A stretch of DNA of 64,000 nucleotides from Variovorax ginsengisoli (GTDB taxonomy: Bacteria; Pseudomonadota; Gammaproteobacteria; Burkholderiales; Burkholderiaceae_C). The stretch covers positions 1 through 64,000 of the forward strand of contig NZ_JAUJZH010000005.1 in assembly GCF_030486595.1 (NCBI RefSeq), read 5' to 3'. Below are positions 19,858-27,520 of the stretch, piece by piece; positions within the stretch are counted from its first letter, which is position 1; every line of letters starts with the position of its first letter. The translations under genes were made by a program, and so were the position numbers. Under the pieces are notes generated by a model, which did not search any database, had not been told where the DNA came from, and worked only from the letters and a program-made list of their open reading frames with translations.

Positions 19858-20778
19858 ATGAACCTCCCTCCCAAAGTCAAGATCGTTGACGTCGGCCCGC
19901 GCGACGGCCTCCAGAACGAGAAGCAGCCGGTGTCGGCCGAGATCAAGATCGGCCTCGTGCACCGGCTGCAGGACGCCGGCCTCAAGGAGATCGAGGTCAC
20001 CAGCTTCGTCTCGCCCAAATGGGTGCCGCAAATGGCCGACAACGCCGAGGTGATGCACGGCATCCGTCGCAAGCCGGGCGTGCGCTATTCGGTGCTGACG
20101 CCGAACATGAAGGGCTTCGAGGCCGCGATCGCCGCGCCGCGCGAAGAATGGCCCGACGAGATCGTGGTCTTCGGCGCCGCCAGCGAGGCCTTCAGCCAGC
20201 GCAACATCAACTGCTCGATCGCCGAGAGCATCGAGCGCTTCCGGCCCGTGGTGGCGGCGGCGCGCGAGCACGGCATCTACGTGCGCGGCGCGATGTCCTG
20301 CACCGTGGGCTGTCCCTACGAAGGCGAGATCGCGCCCTCGCGCGTCGACATGCTGGCCGGCCTCATGAAGGAGATCGGCGTGCAGCACGTGGGCGTGGCC
20401 GACACCATCGGCGTCGGCACGCCGCTGAAGGTGCAGCGCGCCATCGAGGCCACGCTCAAGCACTACGGCGTCGACGACATCTCGGGCCACTACCACGACA
20501 CCTACGGCCAGGCCCTGGGCAACACGCTGGCCAGCCTCGAGATGGGCGTCTGGCAGTACGACACCTCGTCCGCCGGGCTCGGCGGCTGCCCCTATGCCAA
20601 GGGCGCGACCGGCAACGTCGCGACCGAGGACGTGGTCTACATGCTGCACGGCATGGGCATCGAGACCGGCATCGACCTCGACCGCCTGATCGACGCCGGC
20701 GTCTACATCAGCGAGGCGCTCGGGCGCGAGCCGAATTCGCGCGCCTCAAAGGCGATCCGCACCAAGCGGGCCAACTGA
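19858..20778 (+). CDS. liuE: Hydroxymethylglutaryl-CoA lyase
   Basis: A 306-residue TIM-barrel lyase cleaving HMG-CoA to acetoacetate and acetyl-CoA, the final leucine-degradation step. It contains VDVGPRDGLQNEK with the metal-binding Asp and substrate Arg, TSFVSPKWVPQMADNAEV, and the active-site cysteine loop GLGGCPYAKGATGN (Cys244). ATG 19858 gives the standard family length. An ATG at 19822 preceded by GGAGAAA is an alternative that would add twelve residues. It lies apart from the other liu genes, 2.7 kb downstream of liuD. Confidence 0.95.
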   Translation: MNLPPKVKIVDVGPRDGLQNEKQPVSAEIKIGLVHRLQDAGLKEIEVTSFVSPKWVPQMADNAEVMHGIRRKPGVRYSVLTPNMKGFEAAIAAPREEWPDEIVVFGAASEAFSQRNINCSIAESIERFRPVVAAAREHGIYVRGAMSCTVGCPYEGEIAPSRVDMLAGLMKEIGVQHVGVADTIGVGTPLKVQRAIEATLKHYGVDDISGHYHDTYGQALGNTLASLEMGVWQYDTSSAGLGGCPYAKGATGNVATEDVVYMLHGMGIETGIDLDRLIDAGVYISEALGREPNSRASKAIRTKRAN

Positions 20779-20779
20779 C

Positions 20780-21268
20780 ATGTGTGGTGCCGAGCTCACT
20801 TCATTGCCAGAGGGCGTGCAGCGCGTCGCCCGTCTCCTTCAGGACAAGGGCCACGCCCACGCGCCGCAGATGCTCGACGACGCCGCGCGCACCGCGCAGC
20901 AGGCAGCCGATGCCCTGGGCATCGAGGTGGCGCAGATCGCCAAGAGCATCGTCTTTCGCCGCAAGTCGGACGACGCCGCGGTGCTGGTCGTGACCTCGGG
21001 CGACAAGCGGGTCGACGAGAAGAAGGTCGAGGCGCTGGTCGGCAAGCTGGGCCGCGCCGATGCCGAGTTCGTCAAGTCGAAGACCGGTTTCTCGATCGGC
21101 GGTGTCTCGCCGTTCGCGCATGCCGTGGCGCCGGTGATGCTGATCGACCGCGAGCTGTTCCGCTTCGAGGAGATCTGGGCCGCGGCCGGCCATCCGCATG
21201 CGGTGGTTCGGCTGCATCCGCGCGAACTCGAGGGCCTGACCGGCGCACCGGTCGCGGACGTGGTGTGA
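20780..21268 (+). CDS. YbaK/EbsC family aminoacyl-tRNA deacylase
   Basis: A 162-residue single-domain protein of the YbaK/ProX editing family, which removes mischarged amino acids (such as Cys, or Ala from tRNA-Pro) in trans. The characteristic conserved lysine is in AQIAKSIVFRRK (Lys55), followed by VLVVTSGDKRVDEKK and the glycine-rich FSIGGVSPFAHA. It begins one base after HMG-CoA lyase and its stop overlaps the next gene by GTGA, so these genes probably form one transcript. The exact tRNA/amino-acid specificity cannot be read from sequence. Confidence 0.9.
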   Translation: MCGAELTSLPEGVQRVARLLQDKGHAHAPQMLDDAARTAQQAADALGIEVAQIAKSIVFRRKSDDAAVLVVTSGDKRVDEKKVEALVGKLGRADAEFVKSKTGFSIGGVSPFAHAVAPVMLIDRELFRFEEIWAAAGHPHAVVRLHPRELEGLTGAPVADVV

Positions 21269-21519
21269 ATGTCGCTTCGTTGTCGACCCTGCCGGCGCGC
21301 GCCGCGGCCGCGCGCGCGATGGCCAGCGACCTGCCGTCGCCCTGCATCTCGATCTGCCGGATGGTGCCGGCCACGGGCTTCTGCGAGGGCTGCCTGCGCA
21401 CCATCGCCGAGATCGCGGCCTGGAGCCGGATGGACGACGCCGGCAAGCGCAGCGTCTGGCGCGCGATCGAACTGCGTGCCGAAGCCGGCTTCGGCGTCGC
21501 CGCCGGAGACACGCCATGA
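21265..21519 (+). CDS. DUF1289 family protein
   Basis: An 84-residue protein with the DUF1289 core: SPCISICRMVP, then GFCEGCLRTIAEIAAW and MDDAGKRSVWRAI. The four cysteines (CxxxC...CxxC) suggest a bound metal or iron-sulfur cluster; function unknown. The GTG at 21265 overlaps the previous stop (GTGA), making it the likely start by coupling. An in-frame ATG at 21319 would give a 66-residue core-only protein. Its own stop overlaps the next start (ATGA). Confidence 0.82.
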   Translation: MNVASLSTLPARAAAARAMASDLPSPCISICRMVPATGFCEGCLRTIAEIAAWSRMDDAGKRSVWRAIELRAEAGFGVAAGDTP

Positions 21520-22160
21520 AGCACCTCACCTGCCACCTCGATTTCATCTCGCCCTATGCCTACCTGGCCTTCGAGCACCTGCCGCAGGCGCTCGAAGGCC
21601 TGAGCTACAGCGTGGCGTATCGGCCGGTGCTGCTCGGGGCACTGCTCAAGCACCATGGCCAGCTCGGCCCGGCCGAGATCCCGGCCAAGCGCAGCTGGAC
21701 CTACCGCCATGTGCTGTGGCTCGGCCATGCCCACGGCATCCCGATCCGGATGCCCGCCACCCACCCCTACAACCCCTTGCCGCATCTGCGGCTGGCGCTG
21801 GCGACCAGCGCCGGCGGCGACATCAGCCGCTACGTGGCCGAGACCCTGTTTCGCGAAGTCTGGCGCAGCGGCGGCGAGCCCGGCGACCCGGCGCGCCTGG
21901 CGGCGCTGGCGGCCACGTTGCGGCCGCAGCGCGACGCCGGCGGCGAAGCGGTCAAGGCCCAGCTCAAGGCCAACACCGACGCGGCGATCGCACGCGGCGT
22001 CTTCGGGGTGCCGGCCTTCGAGGTCGACGACCGGCTGTTCTGGGGCTTCGACGGCCTTGCGATGCTGCGCGCCTACCTGCACGGCGAGCCCTGGTTCGAC
22101 GGCCCCGACTGGGACGCCGCCGACCAGCGTCCTTCCCTGCTGCTGCGCAGCAAATCGTAG
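21516..22160 (+). CDS. 2-hydroxychromene-2-carboxylate isomerase-like (DsbA superfamily)
   Basis: A 214-residue thioredoxin-fold protein of the HCCA isomerase/DsbA family. The N-terminal DFISPYAYLA has Ser12 in the glutathione-activating position instead of a CxxC pair. RPVLLGALLKHHG and the C-terminal ARGVFGVPAFEVDDRLFWGFD complete the pattern. HCCA isomerase acts in naphthalene degradation, but many relatives are glutathione-dependent isomerases or transferases of unknown substrate. No aromatic-degradation genes are near, so the substrate is left open. It overlaps DUF1289 by four bases and ends the small operon. Confidence 0.85.
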   Translation: MKHLTCHLDFISPYAYLAFEHLPQALEGLSYSVAYRPVLLGALLKHHGQLGPAEIPAKRSWTYRHVLWLGHAHGIPIRMPATHPYNPLPHLRLALATSAGGDISRYVAETLFREVWRSGGEPGDPARLAALAATLRPQRDAGGEAVKAQLKANTDAAIARGVFGVPAFEVDDRLFWGFDGLAMLRAYLHGEPWFDGPDWDAADQRPSLLLRSKS

Positions 22161-22267
22161 TTTTTCCATGATCTGAAACGCCTGGCGCGGGTTGCACCTT
22201 AAACCGTCAGCCGACGTTCAGTTTCGCGACAGCCTCGGGTCAGTCGCCCCTCCAAGAATGCGTTACG

Positions 22268-22280
22268 TCCCACGCCGTGG
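22268..22280. promoter_or_regulatory. Inverted repeat upstream of the MHS transporter
   Basis: CCCACG-C-CGTGGG forms a compact inverted repeat 24 bp upstream of the transporter start, inside the 144-bp gap. It could be an operator or a small leader hairpin; no promoter is clear. The ribosome site AGGAG follows just before the ATG. Confidence 0.35.
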
Positions 22281-22304
22281 GCGGAAATTTCTACAGGAGA
22301 CGAC

Positions 22305-23996
22305 ATGTCAGCCACCCTAGATTCACGGGGAGCGTCGCACGCGCCCCGGCCCATGACCCAGGAGGAGAAGAAGGTCATCTTCGCCTCGTCGCTGGGGACC
22401 GTGTTCGAGTGGTACGACTTCTACCTCTACGGGTCGCTCGCGCCCGTGATCGCGCGCCAGTTCTTCAGCGGCCTCGATGCCGGCGCCGCCTTCATCTTCG
22501 CGCTGCTGGCCTTCGCGGCCGGTTTCCTGGTGCGCCCGTTCGGCGCCATCGTGTTCGGCCGCCTCGGCGACATGATCGGCCGCAAGTACACCTTCCTGGT
22601 CACGATCCTGATCATGGGCCTGTCGACTTTCATCGTCGGCCTGCTGCCCAGCTACGCGACCATCGGCGTCGCGGCGCCGGTGATCCTGATCGCGCTGCGG
22701 ATGCTGCAGGGCCTGGCGCTCGGCGGCGAGTACGGCGGTGCCGCCACCTACGTGGCCGAGCACTCGCCGCACGGCAAGCGCGGCGCCTACACATCATGGA
22801 TCCAGACCACCGCCACGCTCGGCCTGTTCCTGAGCCTGCTGGTGATCCTGGGCGTGCGTGAAGGCGTGGGCGAGGCCGCCTTCGCCGAATGGGCCTGGCG
22901 GGTTCCGTTCCTGGTCTCGATCCTGCTGCTCGGCATCTCGGTGTGGATCCGGCTGTCGCTGTCGGAGTCGCCGGCCTTCCAGAAGATGAAGGCCGAGGGC
23001 AAGACCTCGAAGGCGCCGTTGTCCGAATCCTTCGGCCAGTGGAAGAACCTCAAGATCGTGATCCTGGCGCTGATCGGCCTGACCGCCGGCCAGGCCGTGG
23101 TCTGGTATTCGGGGCAGTTCTATGCGCTCTTCTTCCTGACGCAGCAGCTCAAGGTCGATGCCACGACGGCCAACCTGATGATCGCCGCCGCCCTGCTGAT
23201 CGGCACGCCCTTCTTCGTCGTCTTCGGCACCCTGTCCGACAAGATCGGCCGCAAGCCGATCATCATGGCCGGCTGCCTGCTGGCCGTGGTGACCTACTTC
23301 CCGGTCTTCAAGATGCTGACCGAGAACGCCAACCCCGCACTGGCCCGCGCCCAGGCGACGGCCGGCGTGGTCGTGACGGCCGATCCTCGCTCCTGCTCGT
23401 TCCAGGGCAATCCGGTGGCGCGCGAGATCGACTTCAGCAGCTCCTGCGACATCGCCAAGCGCTACCTGGTGCAGAACTCGGTAAGCTACGAGCGCGCCGA
23501 CGGCCCGGCCGGTTCGCCGGCGGTGGTCAAGATCGGCGAGGTGGCGATCACGGCGCCGGTGGGCAACGTGGTCAACCACAAGTTCGACGAGGCCTCGGCC
23601 AAGGAGATCGCGGCCTTCAAGAAGGCGGTCGCCGAGCAGCTCAAGACGGCGGGCTATCCGACCAAGGCCGACCCGGCCCAGATCAACAAGGTCATGACCG
23701 TGGTGCTGCTGTTCTGGCTGGTTCTGCTGGTGACGATGGTCTACGGCCCGATCGCCGCCATGCTGGTCGAGATGTTCCCGACCCGCATCCGCTACACCTC
23801 GATGAGCCTGCCCTATCACATCGGCAACGGCTGGTTCGGCGGCCTGCTGCCGACCACCGCCTTCGCGATCGTGGCCAGCACCGGCAACATGTACAACGGT
23901 CTCTGGTATCCGATCGTGATCGCCGCGGTGACGCTGGTGATCGGCACGATCTTCATCCGCGAGACCAAGGACGTCGACATCTACGCCAACGACTGA
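22305..23996 (+). CDS. MHS-family (MFS) metabolite:H+ symporter with a periplasmic insert
   Basis: A 563-residue major-facilitator transporter of the MHS group (relatives of ProP, ShiA, KgtP). It begins with SSLGTVFEWYDFYLYGSLAP and carries the MFS loop GRLGDMIGRKYTF, then RMLQGLALGGEYGGAATYV, and in the second half FGTLSDKIGRKP. Such proteins import organic acids, osmolytes or aromatics with protons. Residues about 338-463, between predicted helices 9 and 10, are a hydrophilic insert expected in the periplasm, with two cysteines (RSCSFQGNP and SSSCDIAKRYL) that could form a disulfide. That makes it longer than the usual 430-450 residues. Substrate unknown. Confidence 0.92.
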   Translation: MSATLDSRGASHAPRPMTQEEKKVIFASSLGTVFEWYDFYLYGSLAPVIARQFFSGLDAGAAFIFALLAFAAGFLVRPFGAIVFGRLGDMIGRKYTFLVTILIMGLSTFIVGLLPSYATIGVAAPVILIALRMLQGLALGGEYGGAATYVAEHSPHGKRGAYTSWIQTTATLGLFLSLLVILGVREGVGEAAFAEWAWRVPFLVSILLLGISVWIRLSLSESPAFQKMKAEGKTSKAPLSESFGQWKNLKIVILALIGLTAGQAVVWYSGQFYALFFLTQQLKVDATTANLMIAAALLIGTPFFVVFGTLSDKIGRKPIIMAGCLLAVVTYFPVFKMLTENANPALARAQATAGVVVTADPRSCSFQGNPVAREIDFSSSCDIAKRYLVQNSVSYERADGPAGSPAVVKIGEVAITAPVGNVVNHKFDEASAKEIAAFKKAVAEQLKTAGYPTKADPAQINKVMTVVLLFWLVLLVTMVYGPIAAMLVEMFPTRIRYTSMSLPYHIGNGWFGGLLPTTAFAIVASTGNMYNGLWYPIVIAAVTLVIGTIFIRETKDVDIYAND

Positions 23997-24035
23997 GCGT
24001 CCCGACGGCACGAGGGCCTCGGCCCTCGGTTCGAC

Positions 24036-24073
24036 AAAAAGGCTTCGCGCCGGCTCGGCGCGAGGCCTTTTTC
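24036..24073 (+). terminator. Rho-independent terminator after the MHS transporter
   Basis: AAAAAGGCTTCGCGCC and GGCGCGAGGCCTTTTTC form a long GC-rich stem with A and T runs on the two sides. The structure can act in both directions. It lies 40 bp downstream of the transporter stop. Confidence 0.9.
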
Positions 24074-24079
24074 TTGGCT

Positions 24080-24100
24080 TGATCAGTTGAGACAGAGCAA
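24080..24100 (-). repeat. Partial copy C of the interspersed hairpin repeat
   Basis: TGATCAGTTGAGACAGAGCAA matches the outer end of the 65-bp repeat (62763 onwards) except for one missing G. Only this one arm is present; the sequence then departs into the leader of a small gene, retaining a weakly similar TTTCAGGAGACTC. It follows a transcription terminator directly. Treated as a truncated copy. Confidence 0.6.
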
Positions 24101-24119
24101 GGTTTCAGGAGACTCAATC

Positions 24120-24272
24120 ATGTGGAAGATCATCGTCGGCTTCGCCGTCTTCGCGGCCATCGTGCTGTACGTGCTCACCAAGGCGGGCGGCAGTGTCGAC
24201 ATGTCGGGCGAGAAGCACGGCGGCGACGCGACCCATGCGCCAGCGCCGGCCGCGGCCGGCGAATCGAAGTAG
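24120..24272 (+). CDS. Small single-span membrane protein (50 aa)
   Basis: A 50-residue peptide beginning with a hydrophobic helix (residues 2-20, KIIVGFAVFAAIVLYVLTK) followed by a polar Gly/Ala/Asp-rich tail with HGGDATHAPAPAAAGESK. It would sit in the inner membrane by one helix with the tail probably on the periplasmic side. No known family is recognised. ATG 24120 is preceded by AGGAG with seven-base spacing, a strong ribosome site, which supports real translation. It converges with mdcH three bases away. Confidence 0.75.
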   Translation: MWKIIVGFAVFAAIVLYVLTKAGGSVDMSGEKHGGDATHAPAPAAAGESK

Positions 24273-24275
24273 CGA

Positions 24276-25178
24276 TCAGTCGGCGTGCCGCCCGATCCAG
24301 TCGACGATGCCGCCGGCGCTGCGGAACTCGTCCGCGGAGCGCGCCGGGATGCCTGGGTGCCGCTGGTTCCACATCCGCGCCAGGGCCTGGCCCGGGCCGA
24401 CCTCGAGCACGCAGCGCACCCGCCGCGCCGCGATGCCCTCCATGCACTCGTCCCAACGCACCGTGTGGTCGAGCTGGCGGGCCAGGGCGGACCGGGCCTG
24501 GGCAGCGTCGCGCACGCGGCCCGCGACATTGCTGAGCAGCGGGATTCGCGGCGGTGCGAAGGGCTGCGTCGCCAGCCGCGCTTCGAAGGCCCGCGCGGCT
24601 TCGGCCATCCACGGCGTGTGCGAGGCGACGCCGACCGGGAGCGCCGTGACGTGGCCGCCCTGGCGCAATGCCGCATCGGCGGCCGGCGCGAGCGATGACC
24701 TGGGGCCGCCGATCACCACGCTGACAGGGTCGTTTCGGATGGCGATCAGCAGCCCGAAATCGTTGCAGAGCCGGGCCATCGCCTCGTCCGCGAGGCCGCT
24801 GACCGCGAGCAGCCCGGCGGGACATCGCTCGGCATCACGGTCCATCAGAGCGGCACGAAGCTGCACCAGTTCGATCGCATCGCCCGGCGCGCAGACGCCG
24901 GCCGCCGCGAAGGCCGCGACTTCACCGACGCTGTAGCCGGCGACGACCGCGGGTTCCGGCAGCCGGGGCGCGAGCTGTGTCCACGCGGCCAGCCCGAGCC
25001 CGGTCAGGAGCAGCTGCGCATGCGCGTTGCGGCTGGCCCAATCGCGGTCCTGCAGGTGCTGGCGCCAGTCCGCGCCCAGCACCCGCGCCACGCCCGACAG
25101 CAGTTCGTCGTCGGCCAGCCAGGAAAGCATCGCGGGATGCTGCATGCCCTGGCCCGAAAAGATCAGCGCGAAGCTCAT
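24276..25178 (-). CDS. mdcH: Malonyl-S-ACP:malonate decarboxylase-associated acyltransferase MdcH
   Basis: A 300-residue FabD-type acyltransferase. LIFSGQGMQHPAML opens the domain, the nucleophile elbow is GYSVGEVAAF, and the acyl-binding arginine region and catalytic histidine are in VASHTPWM. In the malonate decarboxylase system MdcH loads malonyl from malonyl-CoA onto the dedicated ACP, activating the enzyme for turnover. It overlaps mdcB by four bases and is the last gene of the operon. Confidence 0.9.
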   Translation of the reverse strand: MSFALIFSGQGMQHPAMLSWLADDELLSGVARVLGADWRQHLQDRDWASRNAHAQLLLTGLGLAAWTQLAPRLPEPAVVAGYSVGEVAAFAAAGVCAPGDAIELVQLRAALMDRDAERCPAGLLAVSGLADEAMARLCNDFGLLIAIRNDPVSVVIGGPRSSLAPAADAALRQGGHVTALPVGVASHTPWMAEAARAFEARLATQPFAPPRIPLLSNVAGRVRDAAQARSALARQLDHTVRWDECMEGIAARRVRCVLEVGPGQALARMWNQRHPGIPARSADEFRSAGGIVDWIGRHAD

Positions 25179-26050
25179 GGCGCAGGCGGTCGGATGTCTT
25201 CGCAGACGCGCCGCATCCAGCAGGCGGCGGCCAGCGTGTCGGCCGCGCCGCCGGGCGACAGGCGGCGGGCGACGAAGTCGCGGTGCAAGGCCCGGGCGGC
25301 GGCGAAGCCGTGGTCGCTGGCTGCGCCGCCTTGCGCGAGATAGCCGCGCGCCGCCTGTTGCGCGTGGCGCAGTCCGGCCATGCCACCGCGGTGCGCGAGG
25401 TTGCTGTCGTCGAGCGTGGCCATGGTGGCGAACAGGGCGTCGATGCGGGCCCGCTGCGCGCTCAGGCCGCGCCGCAGCGCGGAGGCGAGGGCAGGCACGG
25501 CCGTTTCGAACAGCACCGGGAAGGCCAGTGCCGCTTCTTCGGATGCGCTGCGCAGGCCATGCCGGCGCGCGGCCATGCCGCCGGGCAAGGCCGAGACGCG
25601 CCGGGTGCGCGCGGCCAGTGCATCGCCCCAATGGCGGCGCAATGCCTGGCGAAGCGCCTGCGGGTCGAGCGGCGCGCCGTCGCGGAGCAGGGCGCCCGCC
25701 GCGGCGCACAGCAGGCCGAGCGTGAAGATGGCGCCGCGGTGGGTGTTGATGCCGCCGGTGGCCGCCAGCATCCGTGCTTCGGCGGCGATGCCGCAACGCT
25801 CCAGCGCTTCGAACGGCGCATGGGCCTCGCCGAGGGCGCAGATCTGCACGAAGTAGTGGCGCAATGCGAACAGGCTGCGCATGAAGGTGTGGGCATCCAT
25901 GTCCGAGTGGCTGCCGCTGTCGACGAAGGACACCAGGCCTGGCTTGGGCGCCAGCGCGAGCTCGTCGTGCAGCGCCAGCGTGGCGGCGCGTCCGATGTCG
26001 GCCGCGCTCAGGCGCACCGCGCGTCGAGCCGGCAGACGGGCGGCGTTCAT
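25175..26050 (-). CDS. mdcB: Triphosphoribosyl-dephospho-CoA synthase MdcB
   Basis: A 291-residue CitG/MdcB-family enzyme making 2'-(5''-triphosphoribosyl)-3'-dephospho-CoA, the precursor of the ACP prosthetic group. Signature stretches are LALAPKPGLVSFVDSGSHSD (substrate loop), ATGGINTHRGAIFTLGLL and the central DDSNLAHRGG. ATG 26050 follows GGAGG and gives the expected family length; the frame upstream of it overlaps mdcG and is not used. It works just before MdcG in cofactor assembly. Confidence 0.93.
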   Translation of the reverse strand: MNAARLPARRAVRLSAADIGRAATLALHDELALAPKPGLVSFVDSGSHSDMDAHTFMRSLFALRHYFVQICALGEAHAPFEALERCGIAAEARMLAATGGINTHRGAIFTLGLLCAAAGALLRDGAPLDPQALRQALRRHWGDALAARTRRVSALPGGMAARRHGLRSASEEAALAFPVLFETAVPALASALRRGLSAQRARIDALFATMATLDDSNLAHRGGMAGLRHAQQAARGYLAQGGAASDHGFAAARALHRDFVARRLSPGGAADTLAAACWMRRVCEDIRPPAP

Positions 26051-26111
26051 TGGGAAACCTCCGTGCTTCGCGCTGCGGTGCGAGCCCCCTTCGGAGCGGC
26101 CGGGCGGGGGC

Positions 26112-26798
26112 TCATGCCTCCATCTCCAGGATCGGCGCATGGCGGCGCAGGAACGACGCATCCGCCATCGCCGCGCCATGCAGCCTCTTCACGAGCAGGC
26201 GACGGGCCCGGCCTGCGCGCCAGGCGCTCCATTCGCGCCAGGCCACGGCCGTGCCGTCCTCGAACACCAGCTCGCCATCCAGCCGCGGCTGGCGGGGCGC
26301 GAAGCATTCGAGATGGCGAACGACCGCGTCCGCATGCTCGGCATCGTCGACGGAGATCCACAGGTCGATGTCGGAGCTCTCGCGCAGGTAGGCGAGGCCG
26401 GTCAGCAGCTGCCAGCCGTAGCCGCCGTAGACGCGCCCCGGCGCGCGGCAGGCCGCGAGCGACTGGCCGAGCGCGCGCATCGCGGCGCGGGGTCCGCGCG
26501 GCAGCAGGCCCAGCACATCGGTGGCGCGCGGGAACTCGTCGAACCAGGCGAGCGCGCTGCGCGGCGCCTGGATGGCCAGGCGCCGCCGGTCCCATTGCAG
26601 CGGCGTCGGGAGGCCCAGCGCGATCGGGGCCTGCGCCGGGTCGGCGTGCGGCGGCTGCCGGGTCACGACCAGCGGCAGCCGGTGCGCGGCCCAGTGGTCG
26701 ATGCAGGCCTGCGCCTGGGTGTCCCAGGCCCGCGCGCGGACGACGGCCCAGCCCGCGTCCGTCAGGCAAGCCAGTCTATGGCGTCGCAGCGGCATCAT
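26112..26798 (-). CDS. mdcG: Malonate decarboxylase holo-ACP synthase MdcG
   Basis: A 228-residue nucleotidyltransferase-like protein that attaches the phosphoribosyl-dephospho-CoA group to the serine of MdcC. The catalytic signature is in YGWQLLTGLAYLRESSDIDL, where the SDxDL aspartates bind metal. The N-terminal half is typical of MdcG (RHRLACLTDAGW, PLVVTRQPP). Two adjacent ATGs are possible starts. It lies between mdcE and mdcB, in line with the usual operon order, with a 61-bp gap to mdcB. Confidence 0.9.
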   Translation of the reverse strand: MMPLRRHRLACLTDAGWAVVRARAWDTQAQACIDHWAAHRLPLVVTRQPPHADPAQAPIALGLPTPLQWDRRRLAIQAPRSALAWFDEFPRATDVLGLLPRGPRAAMRALGQSLAACRAPGRVYGGYGWQLLTGLAYLRESSDIDLWISVDDAEHADAVVRHLECFAPRQPRLDGELVFEDGTAVAWREWSAWRAGRARRLLVKRLHGAAMADASFLRRHAPILEMEA

Positions 26799-26807
26799 GG
26801 CGCGTCC

Positions 26808-27509
26808 TCAGGCCGCATCCAGCACGCGCTGCGCGACCGCCGCGGCGAGCTTGCGGCCGCCGCGCTCGGCGCCGTCGATCGCGCGCAGGTCGTCGCGGGG
26901 CGAATGCGCCAGCGCCTCGCGCAGGGCCGCCGCGAGATCGCCCCGCCACAGCGAGCGCACGCCGCCCATCGCGACGTAGTTCGATACCCCGGGCGCGAAC
27001 ACCGGGTTCGATTGCGACAGCGCGGTCAGCATGTCCTCGGGCAGCTTGGTCACGCGCGCCATCGCGGGGATGCGCATGACGCGGATCTCGGCGTCGGGCA
27101 GCGCATGGCAGGCATCCGCGATCAGGCCCGAGGTGATGAAGCCGCCCGAGAGCGCCTGGTCGTACACCAGGCCGATCACGCGATGGCCGCGTCGGCGGGC
27201 GAGATCGATGCTGGCGCCGAGGTGGGCCATCGCGCGGTTGATCCCGAGCAGTTCGTCGCGCCGCCGCAGCTGCTGGCCCTGGGTGTCGACCAGCAGCAGG
27301 ATCGGCCGCTCCGGGTGCTGCGCGAGGGTGTCGAGCACCACCCGCGCCTGGGCCAGCGCCAGCCTGACGCCGATCGGCGCGTGGTTCGTGGTGCCGATCA
27401 CCGTGATCGGCTGGCCATCGAAGTGCGCCGTGCCTTGCAGGAAGTCGCCGTCGGCGACGATGCCATGTCCGGCGCCGAAGAGCCCGGTGGCGAGAAGGTT
27501 CCAGTCCAT
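26808..27509 (-). CDS. mdcE: Malonate decarboxylase gamma subunit MdcE
   Basis: A 233-residue carboxyltransferase-fold subunit that, with MdcD, decarboxylates malonyl-ACP. Visible landmarks are DGDFLQGTAHFDGQPITVIG, LLLVDTQGQQLRRRDELLG and LVYDQALSGGFITSGLIADA with the oxyanion glycines. The ATG at 27509 has AGGAG seven bases upstream and is preferred. An in-frame ATG at 27524 overlaps the mdcD stop by ATGA and would add five residues. Either choice indicates tight coupling to mdcD. Confidence 0.92.
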   Translation of the reverse strand: MDWNLLATGLFGAGHGIVADGDFLQGTAHFDGQPITVIGTTNHAPIGVRLALAQARVVLDTLAQHPERPILLLVDTQGQQLRRRDELLGINRAMAHLGASIDLARRRGHRVIGLVYDQALSGGFITSGLIADACHALPDAEIRVMRIPAMARVTKLPEDMLTALSQSNPVFAPGVSNYVAMGGVRSLWRGDLAAALREALAHSPRDDLRAIDGAERGGRKLAAAVAQRVLDAA

Positions 27510-27520
27510 CGATTCGCTCC

